Origin: Roseococcus microcysteis
Lineage (GTDB): Bacteria > Pseudomonadota > Alphaproteobacteria > Acetobacterales > Acetobacteraceae
Assembly: GCF_014764365.1 (NCBI RefSeq)
Contig: NZ_CP061718.1
Location: 2,620,501-2,684,500 of the forward strand
Reading direction: 5' to 3'
Length of the DNA: 64,000 nt
The translations under genes were made by a program, and so were the position numbers. Below the pieces are notes generated by a model. The model was not told where the DNA came from, searched no databases, and worked only from the letters and a program-made list of their open reading frames with translations. Below are positions 17,201-23,977 of this stretch, in pieces (the stretch's first letter is position 1; each line of letters opens with the position of its first letter).

Positions 17201-18400
17201 GCGACGGTGGAGGACGCCTTCCGCCGCCTCCAGGCGGGCGGGCATGTGGGCAAGCTCGTCATCCGCCCGCCGGAGGAAGCCATCGAGGCCAGCGCCCACC
17301 CCGCCTGGACGCCCCTCCAGGCCCGATGGGGCGATGGCTGGGTGGTGGTGGTCGGCGGCACCACGGGCTTCGGGCTGGAGGCGGCGCGCTGGCTGGCCGG
17401 GCAGGGCGCGCGGCGCCTCGCCCTGCTCTCGCGCCGGGGCGCGGCGGCGCCGGGTGCGGTGGAGGCGGCCGCGAGCCTCGGCCCCATGACCCGCCTGCTC
17501 GCCTGCGACGCCACCGATGCCGCGGCGCTTTCCGCCGCGCTCGACACGCTGCGCGCCGAGGCGCCCATCACGGGCGTGGTCCATGCCGCCGCCGTGCTGT
17601 CGGACGGCGTGGCCGCGCGACTCGACATCCGCGCCGCCCGCGCGGTGTGGGACGCCAAGGTGACGGCGGCCGAACACCTCGACCGGCTGACCGAACCCGA
17701 TGCCCCCGGCCTCTTCCTGCTGTTCTCCTCGGCCACCGTGCCCATCGGCAGCCCGGGCCAGGCGGCCTATGTCGCGGCCAATGCGGGCATGGAGGCGCTG
17801 GCCCGCCGCCGCCGCGCCCAGGGCCGCCCGGCGCTGGCCGTGCAATGGGGCCCGATCTCCGATGCCGGGATGCTGGCCGGCCAGGAGGCGCGCGCCGAGG
17901 GCCTGGCCCGCCGCCTGGGCGCCGTGGCGCTGACCGCGCGCGAGGCGCTGGACCGCCTGCCGGCCTTGCTCGCCTCCGGGGTCGCGGTGGCGGGCGTGGC
18001 GCGGCTCGACTGGCCCGCCGCGCGCCGCAGCCTGGCTTTGCTGGCCGAACCGCCCTTCCTGGCCCTGGCCGGGCAGGTGGGGGCGGAAGGCGAGGCGGAG
18101 GAGATCTCACTCCCCGCGCTGCGCGCCATGGCGGAAGATGCCGCACGGGAGGCGATCCAGCGTATGGTGGGCGTCGAAATCGGACGGATCCTGCGCTTGC
18201 CCGCCCACAGCATCGCGCTCGACGCGCCGCTCGCCGGCCTCGGCCTCGACAGCCTGGGCGGGCTGGAACTGCGGACGGCGTTGGAACGGCGTTTCTCGGT
18301 GTCATTGCCCCTCCAGGGCGTGGGCGAGGGGCTGACGGTGCAGAGGGTGGCCCAATTGCTGCTGGAGGGATTGAAGCCCGGCCGCGAGGCGGCGGAATGA
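11294..18400 (+). CDS. highly reducing type I polyketide synthase (KS-AT-DH-degenerate MT-ER-KR-ACP), RkpA/WcbR-like
   Basis: This 2368-residue single-module synthase has the following domains. KS about 12-435 carries the triad C183 (DTACSSA), H318 (EAHGTGTP) and H355 (KSNIGH). AT about 525-840 has S619 in GHSVGE, a malonyl-type motif. DH about 890-1160 has H924 and D1086. A remnant C-methyltransferase and structural KR occupy about 1300-1660. ER about 1670-1990 has the NADPH loop HGGAGAVG at 1810. KR about 2010-2250 has Y2159 in GQAAYVAANAG. ACP about 2280-2360 has the phosphopantetheine Ser S2320 in GLDSLGG. All reductive domains look active, so a saturated chain is expected, probably by iterative use. 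There is no thioesterase; release is likely by the adjacent oxoamine synthase, whose start overlaps this stop by four bases. Confidence 0.9.
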   Translation: MRMTVPTLAGGGPPIAIVGAACRLPGAPDLGAFARLLEAGLDAVTEVPADRFTQARFLHPRPGEVGRAPHFRAGTIGDVAGFDAPAFGISPREADETDPQQRLLLVLTRRALEDAGWPEDRVSGQPIGVYVGGSTTDYGNLHQEDTGAGDRYTMAGSALSILANRIGNVFDLRGPAMTVDTACSSALVALHEACEALRHGRIPAAVVGGVNMLLSPFPFGGFWRAGMLSARGRCQAFGAGADGYVRAEGGVVLVLKPLAAALADGDLVRGVILASGVNGAGRTNGISLPDAGAQAALIASVLRAGRVKPAGLGYFEAHGTGTPAGDPIEAAAIAQAVQGRRTVLPIGSVKSNIGHTEAAAGLVGLLKALVVLETGRIPATLHCETPNPNIPFDRLGLIPATRPMPFAGGAVAVNSFGFGGTNACALLGEAPPPPVARADAGEAPPLILSAQSHTALRRLAGDWAALLAKVPPDRAAALARGQARHRALRAHRLVLRGPRPARALSGFARGEEVPGLATGKAGHGVGVGFLFTGNGAAWARMGAAEMRGSAPFRAAVERADAALAPHLGWSVAAMLERGVTKAELARTAIAQPLLFTIQHAIVAALAAEGITPAFCIGHSVGEVAAAEAAGLLSLRQAARLIAARSRHQEARRGVGRMAVLGASPEDALPVLAECSAGEDWPIEIAAVNTPASLTVAGPEPALARLAEAAAARRWAWLALDLDYAFHSAAMDPVRAGLLRDLRGLRGREGGVPLISTVTGQALDPAECDAAYWWRNLREPVRFADAMATGLARNPALLVEIGPRPLLQGYLRTLLRAAGREVPGMATLRPHRARQANPFPALADAATAQGADPRASRAFQGPAEFRALPALPLEPQPHWLPRSVETRPLLHTPPEGGLLGYRHGEAGEEWRNTLDTSGAPWLADHALGHQPIMPAAAMVEMALEAGFLRHAATPWLEVTDFTILRPLPLVPDALRELRTRLDEEGNFRLKSRRRLGTEAWALHATARLSALPPPPEPEGPTEAVGEWQDGAALTQAAARLGLDYGPAFRPVTRFATCRETGQVRLELDLPATAPPDDAFHLHPVRLDGALQGLLGLLGGAEEGPARDGFLPVRFGRVLARREGGVAVAAEIAITAPGERGVAARITLRDALGRAVARLEEATFQRVPLGERAAAPPVFHGEWVPAAVPLGWPEPAPALDPAALDPPPAGAPLEEAALLLSAHAAAAAQEAGLATAEGPLALALRAHLGPAAQELPAAHAIWQQVMLDAPALAQELATLAEAAEALPAALLGLPMPPARLSPDAESLRLLGAALAHGAARLLEGWPADRPCRVLLAGATEGPLLPALRAALPPAARLIATHLPGQRPPPVPPGVELAEWDPAGPDAPPAEAELVLALALSPRRAGGQALAEGLRRAAAPGGALLLAEPLPALFWDMTEGLAAEWWTTRRLLDAAGWNAALLGGGWDRPRVLPLPPLPWPAALVAAAMPESGQLLPAAMGRHFALWNGPAKQEWAHALAEALAAAGARVSRLPDHPAPAALRGATLLAWPEPGPEGLAAVAQLAATAEGAAEGLHLITRGATTRPGAAGLLALGRVLANEMTGLRPRRHDLDLGLDPQAAARRLAATLLTPPDAEAEQLLTPAGRLVPRVAAGVPAPPPPPGPLRLGVGVPGQLGTLGWQPAPDVTAHTLGPGEVRLSVQAVGLNFRDVMWAQGLLPEDILRAGFAGPGLGMELAGVVEAVGPGCALAPGQAVLGVAPRALATRAVTREEALVPRPGWLSPEEAAGLPVAFLTAVHALEELGRIGPGDRVLIHGGAGAVGLAALQVALAAGARVAATAGTEARRALLRAAGAEVALDSRSASFAEELRAHWPAPPGEGCVDLCLNSLSGEAMERSLSLMAPFGRFLELGKRDYAEARRAPLRPLRRNVSYFAVDVDELARARPALARRHLESLMRRLEEGVFRPLPVRVHAAATVEDAFRRLQAGGHVGKLVIRPPEEAIEASAHPAWTPLQARWGDGWVVVVGGTTGFGLEAARWLAGQGARRLALLSRRGAAAPGAVEAAASLGPMTRLLACDATDAAALSAALDTLRAEAPITGVVHAAAVLSDGVAARLDIRAARAVWDAKVTAAEHLDRLTEPDAPGLFLLFSSATVPIGSPGQAAYVAANAGMEALARRRRAQGRPALAVQWGPISDAGMLAGQEARAEGLARRLGAVALTAREALDRLPALLASGVAVAGVARLDWPAARRSLALLAEPPFLALAGQVGAEGEAEEISLPALRAMAEDAAREAIQRMVGVEIGRILRLPAHSIALDAPLAGLGLDSLGGLELRTALERRFSVSLPLQGVGEGLTVQRVAQLLLEGLKPGREAAE

Positions 18401-19698
18401 GCGGCGGCCCCCCGCGTCGCCGCGGCCTTTCCCCGCAGGAGCGCGCGGCGCTGCTGGGGCGCATGAACGCGCCCAGCGCCGCGCCCGCCAGCACCAGCGC
18501 ACGCGACTTCTCGACGCTGCCCGCTTCGCGCGAGGTGGCGGCGGTGCGCAACCTCTCGCGCCAGACCGGCATCAGCAGCCCCTATTTCCACAGCCATGAG
18601 GGCATCGCGGGCGCGCATACGCGCATCGCGGGGCGGGAGATGATCAACTTCTCCTCCTACAACTACCTCGGGCTGAACGGGGACGCGCGCATCCATGCGG
18701 CGGCGACCGCGGCCATCGCGCGCTATGGCGTCTCGGCCTCGGCCTCGCGCTATGTCTCGGGCGAGCGGCCGGTGCATGCGGCGCTGGAGGCCGCGCTGGC
18801 CCGGCACCATGGGGTGGAGGATGCGGTGGCGATGGTCTCGGGCCATGCCACCAATGTGACCACCATCGGCCACCTGGTGGGCCCCTCCGACCTGATCCTG
18901 CATGACGCGCTGATCCACAACAGCGCGGCCGAGGGCATGCGGCTGTCCGGCGCGCGGCGCATGGCCTTCCCGCACAATGACGCGGCCGCCGCCGGGGCGG
19001 TGCTGGCGGCGGAGCGCGGGCGGCACAACCGCGCGCTGATCCTCATCGAGGGCCATTACTCCATGGACGGCACGGTGCCGGAGCTGGCGGCCTTCGTGGC
19101 CCTGGCCCGCAAGCATGACGCCTGGCTGATGGTGGATGAGGCGCATTCGCTGGGCGTGCTGGGCCCGACGGGCCGCGGCATCGCCGAGGCGCAGGGCGTG
19201 GACCCGCGCGAGGTGGACATCTGGATGGGCACGCTGTCCAAGGCGCTGGCCTCCACCGGCGGCTACATCGCGGGCAGCCACGCGCTGGTGGACATGCTGC
19301 GCCACACGGCGCCGGGCTTCGTCTATTCCGTGGGCCTGCCGCCCCCGCTGGCCGCGGCGGCCGAGGCGGCGCTGGGCCTCATCGCGGCCGAGCCCTGGCG
19401 GGTGACGAAATTGCAGGCCAATGCGCGCCGCTTCCGCGACCAGGCGCGCGCGGCGGGCTTCGACGCCGGGCAATCCACGGGCTTCGGCATCGTGCCCATC
19501 GTGCTGGGGGATTCCTATACGGCCATGCGCGTGGCGGACCGGTTGGTGGCCGCGGGCATCAATGTGCAGCCCATCTGCTTCCCCGTGGTGCCGGAGGGGC
19601 AGGCAAGGCTGCGCTTCTTCCTCTCCTCCGAGCACAGCGAGGCCGATCTCGACCGCACCATCGAGGCGCTGCGCGCCGCCGCCCGGGAGGCGGCGTGA
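18397..19698 (+). CDS. alpha-oxoamine synthase (AONS/SPT-like), RkpG/WcbT-like
   Basis: This 433-residue type I fold PLP enzyme of the 8-amino-7-oxononanoate synthase/serine palmitoyltransferase family condenses an acyl thioester with an amino acid, releasing CO2 and giving an alpha-amino ketone. Visible motifs are NFSSYNYLGL, GVSASASRYVSG, DALIHNSAAEG, VDEAHSLGVLG and the PLP lysine K282 in GTLSKALASTGG. An N-terminal extension of about 75 residues precedes the core. Its coupling to a PKS without thioesterase suggests it offloads the polyketide from the ACP, as in fumonisin biosynthesis and rhizobial K-antigen loci. A biotin role is unlikely because no bio genes are near. Confidence 0.88.
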   Translation: MSGGPPRRRGLSPQERAALLGRMNAPSAAPASTSARDFSTLPASREVAAVRNLSRQTGISSPYFHSHEGIAGAHTRIAGREMINFSSYNYLGLNGDARIHAAATAAIARYGVSASASRYVSGERPVHAALEAALARHHGVEDAVAMVSGHATNVTTIGHLVGPSDLILHDALIHNSAAEGMRLSGARRMAFPHNDAAAAGAVLAAERGRHNRALILIEGHYSMDGTVPELAAFVALARKHDAWLMVDEAHSLGVLGPTGRGIAEAQGVDPREVDIWMGTLSKALASTGGYIAGSHALVDMLRHTAPGFVYSVGLPPPLAAAAEAALGLIAAEPWRVTKLQANARRFRDQARAAGFDAGQSTGFGIVPIVLGDSYTAMRVADRLVAAGINVQPICFPVVPEGQARLRFFLSSEHSEADLDRTIEALRAAAREAA

Positions 19699-19702
19699 GG
19701 AA

Positions 19703-20476
19703 TTGCGGGTCGCGTTGTTCACCCTGGAGGGCGCCGCCAGCGCGGAGGCCACGTTGCGTTTCGCCGAAAGCCTGGGGCCGCGCCTCGTGCTGGTGGGGCA
19801 CTCCTCCCCCTTCCGCGCCACAAGCGCGACCTGGCGCGCGCTGCGGCGGGGCGGCCTGGGGCTGCTGCCCTATCTCATGGTCAACCATGCCCTGCCCATG
19901 CTGGGCGGGGCCTTGCGAAAGCCCCCCCGCCTTTCCGCCCTCTGCGCCGCGCGCGGCATCCCCGCGCTGCGCCTGGGCGCGCCCGAGGCGATGCGGGCGG
20001 CGCTCAGCGCCGCGGGGGCGGAGCTGCTGGTCTGCTACCACCTGGACCGCATCCTGGACGCCGAGACGCTGGCCCTGCCGCCGCGCGGGGCGATCAACGT
20101 GCATCCCTCGCTGCTGCCGCGCCACCGCGGGCCCATCCCCACCTTCCACGGCCTGGCCGAAGGCGCCACGGGCGTCAGCATCCACCAGATGGCGCCGCGC
20201 ATTGATGCGGGCGGCGTCTGGGCGCAGCAGGCGGTGCCCCTGCCGCCCGGCACCAGCGCCAGCGCCGCCGCCCGCGCCCTGCACCTGGCCGCCCTGCCGC
20301 TGCTGGAAGAGGTGCTGGCGCGCATCGCGGCCGGCGAGGCCCCGCCCGCGCCGCCCGAGACGCTGCCCTATCGCGGCTGGCCCACCCCCGCCGCCCGGCG
20401 CGCGGCGGGCGTGAAGCTGCTGGGGAAGGGTGACGTGGCGGCCGCCTGGCGTGCGCCCGCGGGGGGCTGGGCGTGA
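19703..20476 (+). CDS. formyltransferase-fold protein in the PKS/capsule cassette
   Basis: This roughly 257-residue protein carries the N-terminal domain of methionyl-tRNA/GAR formyltransferases. GAINVHPSLLPRHRGPIP contains N132 and H134, and RIDAGGVWAQ contains D168, matching the Asn-His-Asp catalytic set of that fold. It lacks the C-terminal tRNA-binding domain of Fmt, so a small-molecule or lipid amine is a better substrate guess. In this cassette the amine made by the oxoamine synthase is an obvious candidate (inference). The start is uncertain: TTG at 19703 gives MRVALFTLEG, five bases after the previous stop. The end overlaps the next gene by four bases. Confidence 0.72.
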   Translation: MRVALFTLEGAASAEATLRFAESLGPRLVLVGHSSPFRATSATWRALRRGGLGLLPYLMVNHALPMLGGALRKPPRLSALCAARGIPALRLGAPEAMRAALSAAGAELLVCYHLDRILDAETLALPPRGAINVHPSLLPRHRGPIPTFHGLAEGATGVSIHQMAPRIDAGGVWAQQAVPLPPGTSASAAARALHLAALPLLEEVLARIAAGEAPPAPPETLPYRGWPTPAARRAAGVKLLGKGDVAAAWRAPAGGWA

Positions 20477-21681
20477 AGCGCTTCCTTTTCCTGCAAGGCC
20501 CCATCAGCCCCTTCTTCGACCGGCTGGCGGCGGAGCTGCGCGCGCGCGGCCACGCCACCCACCGCATCAACCTCTGCCTGGGCGACAAGCTGTTCTGGCG
20601 CGGGCCGGGGGCCGTGGACTTCACCGGACGGCTGGCCGACTGGCCGCGCTTCATCAGCGAATTCCTGGACCGCGAGGCCATCACCGACCTGGTGCTGCTG
20701 GGCGAGCAGCGCGTCTATCACCGCATCGCCATCGGAGCGGCGCAGGCGCGCTCCATCCCGGTCGCGGCCACCGACTACGGCTATCTCCGGCCGGACCGCA
20801 TCATCCTGGAGCGGGACGGGCACAACGCCATGTCCCACTTCCCGCGCGAGCCGGCGGAGATCCTGCGCCTGGCGGAGGCCTCGCCGCCGCTCGCCTCCCC
20901 CACGCCCTTCCGTGACAGCTTCGCGCGGCAGGCCCGCTGGGACTGGGCCTTCCACATGGCCAACATGCTGCCCTGGCCCTTCCGGCATTTCGAGACGCAT
21001 CTGCTGAACTCGCCCATCCCGATCTATCTGGGGACCGGGGTGCGGCTGGCGCTGCGGCCCCTCGCGCGGCGGCTCGGCCAGCGCCTGCTGGACCGGCTGC
21101 CGGCGGAGGCGCCGCTCTTCGTCTTCGCCATGCAGATGGAGATGGATTTCTCGCTCCGCGCCTATTCGCCCTTTCCCGACCAGGACACGCCCATGCGCGA
21201 GACGGTGGCGAGCTTCGCCGCCCATGCGCCGCCGCAGGCCCACCTGGCCTTCAAGGTCCATCCGCTCGACCCCGGGCTGAAGTGGTGGTCGCGGCGGGTG
21301 ATGCGCATGGCGCGCGCGGCCGGTGTGGCGGGGCGGGTGCACTTCGTGGATGGCGTGCCGATCGGCGCCCTGCTGGCACGATCGGCGGGGGTGATCACGG
21401 TGAACAGCACCGCCGGCATGAACGCGCTGGAGGCCGGCAAACCCCTGCTGGCACTGGGCGAGGCGGTGTACCGCGTGCCGGGACTGACCCATGAATCGGG
21501 CCGGGACCGCTTCTGGACCGCCCCCGAAGCGCCCGACTGCGCCTTGTTCCAGGCCTTCCGCCGCGCCATCAGCCATCATCTGCATGTGGTCGGCGGATAT
21601 TACGATGACGAGGCGCTGCGCCACGCCATCCAGGGCACGGCCGACCGGCTGGAGGCGGGGCTGCCGCTGCTGGGGGCGTGA
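20473..21681 (+). CDS. KpsS/RkpJ-like capsule polysaccharide protein (beta-Kdo transferase family)
   Basis: This 402-residue protein matches the Capsule_synth family (KpsS, LipB, RkpJ, WcbO) by overall pattern. It begins FLFLQGPISPFFDRLAAELRARGH; in the C-terminal half are HLAFKVHPLDPGLKWW and the terminal block GVITVNSTAGMNALEAGKPLLALGEAVY, which is typical of this group. KpsS and KpsC build the Kdo linker on the lipid end of group 2 capsules. The GTG start at 20473 overlaps the previous stop (GTGA). It points to a role in the lipid-linked end of a capsule-like glycan. Confidence 0.85.
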   Translation: MKRFLFLQGPISPFFDRLAAELRARGHATHRINLCLGDKLFWRGPGAVDFTGRLADWPRFISEFLDREAITDLVLLGEQRVYHRIAIGAAQARSIPVAATDYGYLRPDRIILERDGHNAMSHFPREPAEILRLAEASPPLASPTPFRDSFARQARWDWAFHMANMLPWPFRHFETHLLNSPIPIYLGTGVRLALRPLARRLGQRLLDRLPAEAPLFVFAMQMEMDFSLRAYSPFPDQDTPMRETVASFAAHAPPQAHLAFKVHPLDPGLKWWSRRVMRMARAAGVAGRVHFVDGVPIGALLARSAGVITVNSTAGMNALEAGKPLLALGEAVYRVPGLTHESGRDRFWTAPEAPDCALFQAFRRAISHHLHVVGGYYDDEALRHAIQGTADRLEAGLPLLGA

Positions 21682-21690
21682 CCGTCGCCT

Positions 21691-22119
21691 TCAGCCCGCG
21701 GCCTCGGCCCCCATGCGCTGCGCCGCGGCCTGGATGCGCCCGACCACCGCGGCCGCCCCGTTGCGGCGCGACATGCTCAGCGCCTCGTCGAGGCCGAGGC
21801 GGCCCAGGAATTCCGGCCCCGTTTCCATGATCTCGGCGGGGCTGCGGCCGTCATAGACGCGCAGCAACAGCGCCAGGATGCCCTGCACGAAGGCGGCATC
21901 GCTGGCGGCGCGCAGCCGCAGCCGGCCGCCCTCCGCGCGCGTGGTCAGCCACACGCGGGACTGGCAGCCGGAGACGCGGTTGGCCTCCACCATCTCCTCG
22001 GGCGCCAGCGGTTCCAGCTCGCGGCCCAGTTCCATGAGGTAGCGGTAGCGGTCCTCCCAGTCGTCGAAGAGGGCGAAGCCTTCCTCGAGTTCGGCGATGA
22101 CCTCCTCCGCTGTGCTCAT
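21691..22119 (-). CDS. sufE: SufE family sulfur acceptor protein
   Basis: This 142-residue protein accepts persulfide sulfur from a SufS-type cysteine desulfurase for Fe-S cluster assembly. The acceptor cysteine is C52 in RVSGCQSRVW, and the flanking FDDWEDRYRYLMELGR region is the family signature. The length is normal. Its ATG overlaps the stop of carD (ATGA), so both are co-transcribed. It is convergent with the KpsS-like gene, with nine bases between. Confidence 0.92.
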   Translation of the reverse strand: MSTAEEVIAELEEGFALFDDWEDRYRYLMELGRELEPLAPEEMVEANRVSGCQSRVWLTTRAEGGRLRLRAASDAAFVQGILALLLRVYDGRSPAEIMETGPEFLGRLGLDEALSMSRRNGAAAVVGRIQAAAQRMGAEAAG

Positions 22120-23147
22120 GCGCTCGACTTGGCGAAGGCCACCAGGCGGTCGCTGGCCTCCAGCCGGTCGATCTTCTCGATGGCGGCGTATTCGGCGGCC
22201 AGGCGCTCCAGCGCCTGCTCATAGATCTGGCGCTCGCTGAAGGACTGGTCGGGCTGGCCGGCGTTGCGCTGCAGGTCGCGCACCACCTCCGCGATCTGGA
22301 TGGGGTCGCCGGAGTTGATCTTGGCCTCGTATTCCTGGGCGCGGCGCGACCACATGGTGCGCTTGATGCGCGCGCGGCCCTTCAGCGTATCAATGGCCTG
22401 CTCGAACTCCTTGGGGGTGAACAGCTTGCGCAGCCCGGCCGTCGCCACCTTGGTGACGGGCACGCGCAGCGTCATGCGGTTTTCCTCGAAGGTGACGACG
22501 ACCATCTGCAGCGCGTGGCCCGCGGCCTCGATGGTCTCGATGCCCTGCACCATGCCCACGCCATGGGTGGGATAGACCACATGGTCCCCGGCCTTCAGCT
22601 CGATCTTGGCGGCGGGCGGGCGCGGGGCGGGGTTCTGTCCCTCGGCGAAGCCCGGGCGGCCCGGGCTGCGGACGGCGAAGGAGGGCGGCATGTTGGGCCG
22701 GCCCGCCGCCGCGCGCGCGGCCATGGACCCGCCCCCGCGCGAGGGCGTGTCGGTGGGGGCCGCGATCACGATGGAGGGCCGGGGCGTCGCCTGGGCCTCC
22801 GCGGCCGGCTCGGAAGCGGGGCGGTTGGTGTCGGGTGCGGTGGTGGACGCCTTGGACTTGGTCACGGGACGGGATGATACCTTGCTGTGGAATTCGACGG
22901 GGCGCTGGGGCTGCGCTGGCGGCGCCGCGGGCGGCTTGACTTCGGGGGCCGGGGCTACCTTCGCAACCCTTGCCCGGGGCGGTGGTTCCTTCGCGGCCGG
23001 GGCCGGCTTGGTCTTGGCGGCCGTCTTGGCCGGAGGAGACTTCACGGGCGCCGGCTTACTGACCTTCGCCTGGGCCTTCGCCTTGGCCGCTGGCGCCTTC
23101 GGCGCGGGAGGTGCGGTGGCCGGCTTGCCGCGGGAAGGGGTGGCCAT
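22116..23147 (-). CDS. carD: CarD family transcriptional regulator with long Ala/Pro/Lys-rich N-terminal extension
   Basis: The C-terminal half of this 343-residue protein is a CarD_CdnL_TRCF domain (from about residue 180: LKAGDHVVYPTHGVGMVQGIE), which binds RNA polymerase beta and stabilises open promoter complexes, followed by the helical DNA-binding part. The first 175 residues are low-complexity, rich in Ala, Pro and Lys, reminiscent of histone H1-like tails. Most alphaproteobacterial CarD proteins are about 170 residues, so this is roughly double length. An internal start cannot be excluded, but no frameshift is seen. Confidence 0.88.
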   Translation of the reverse strand: MATPSRGKPATAPPAPKAPAAKAKAQAKVSKPAPVKSPPAKTAAKTKPAPAAKEPPPRARVAKVAPAPEVKPPAAPPAQPQRPVEFHSKVSSRPVTKSKASTTAPDTNRPASEPAAEAQATPRPSIVIAAPTDTPSRGGGSMAARAAAGRPNMPPSFAVRSPGRPGFAEGQNPAPRPPAAKIELKAGDHVVYPTHGVGMVQGIETIEAAGHALQMVVVTFEENRMTLRVPVTKVATAGLRKLFTPKEFEQAIDTLKGRARIKRTMWSRRAQEYEAKINSGDPIQIAEVVRDLQRNAGQPDQSFSERQIYEQALERLAAEYAAIEKIDRLEASDRLVAFAKSSA

Positions 23148-23321
23148 GGCGTTCGCTGCTCCTGCCGTCCGACAGATATGGCAGCGTCACCGACCTCAGC
23201 CTGCGCCCCGGGCACTTAACATCCGGTGCATCAGGCCCTGGCGCACGCCGACCATCCTCACGAATCCTGGAACCCTAGCACAAAAATGGCGCGCCGTCAC
23301 GCGCGCCCCCGATGGAGCGCC

Positions 23322-23807
23322 TTACGCCGCCTGGGCGTAGCGCAGCACCACCAGCGCGCCCTCATGCGCGGCCTGGCGCACGGGCACGCCCTCCACCGCG
23401 CCGGGCTGGGCGTCGAGCCAGGCCTGGTAGAGCCCCTCCAGCACCGGGATGATCCAGGCGCCGGCGGGGTCCTCGGGCAGGGAGACCAGGGGGGCGGCGG
23501 CGTGGCGCAGCACCATGGCCGCCTGCGCCTCGTCCAGCGAGACCTCCACATAGCCCCATTCGGCCTCGGCCAGGGCGGCGTTCATCGCGGCCTCCAGCGC
23601 CGAGAGGCTGTCGCAAGGCGGCAGCTTCATCTCCCGCGCCATTCCCTCGCCCAGGGCGCGCAGGAAGGTCTGCCGCGCCTCGCCGGGAAGATGCGCCTGG
23701 GCGATCCCCATCAGGGCACGGACGAAGCCCCGCCATTGCGGCGAGACGCCCCGCCGCGCGAGGTAGGAAAGCGCACCCTGGTCCGCCATCTGCAGCTTCG
23801 CCTTCAC
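23322..23807 (-). CDS. bcsD: cellulose synthase subunit D
   Basis: The C-terminal two thirds of this 161-residue protein follow Komagataeibacter BcsD/AxCesD closely: LGEGMAREMKLPPCDSL, then NAALAEAEWGYVEVSLDE and AGAWIIPVLEGLYQAWLDAQ. BcsD forms a periplasmic octameric channel that lines up glucan chains into ordered ribbons and is confined to few lineages. The start is a GTG at 23807; an ATG six codons on is an alternative. It stands apart from the main bcs series, divergent from the MBOAT gene with 170 bases between. Confidence 0.85.
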   Translation of the reverse strand: MKAKLQMADQGALSYLARRGVSPQWRGFVRALMGIAQAHLPGEARQTFLRALGEGMAREMKLPPCDSLSALEAAMNAALAEAEWGYVEVSLDEAQAAMVLRHAAAPLVSLPEDPAGAWIIPVLEGLYQAWLDAQPGAVEGVPVRQAAHEGALVVLRYAQAA

Positions 23808-23977
23808 GCCCGCATTCCCGCTCTATCCTTGCGACAACTTCATCATAGGCGGCCCGCGCGGCCGGGTCATCAGCGATTGCGGCGCGCCGCGTTCTGTTCT
23901 AGCCCGAAACCCCAGGTTTTCCGAGGCCGGACCCCGCCCATGCGCCCCCCTTCCCGTCCCGCCCGGGCCCGCCGCGC

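Noticed and set aside
11207-17845. 2212-residue open frame antisense to the PKS
   Set aside because: It is a shadow of a very GC-rich gene whose third positions are nearly all G/C. The translation is rich in Gly, His, Gln and Arg without any recognisable domain, and the plus strand carries a complete, motif-rich PKS.
18397-19698. biotin-pathway bioF
   Set aside because: The enzyme family fits, but no other biotin genes are nearby, the N-terminal extension is unusual for BioF, and it is locked to a PKS gene by overlapping codons.
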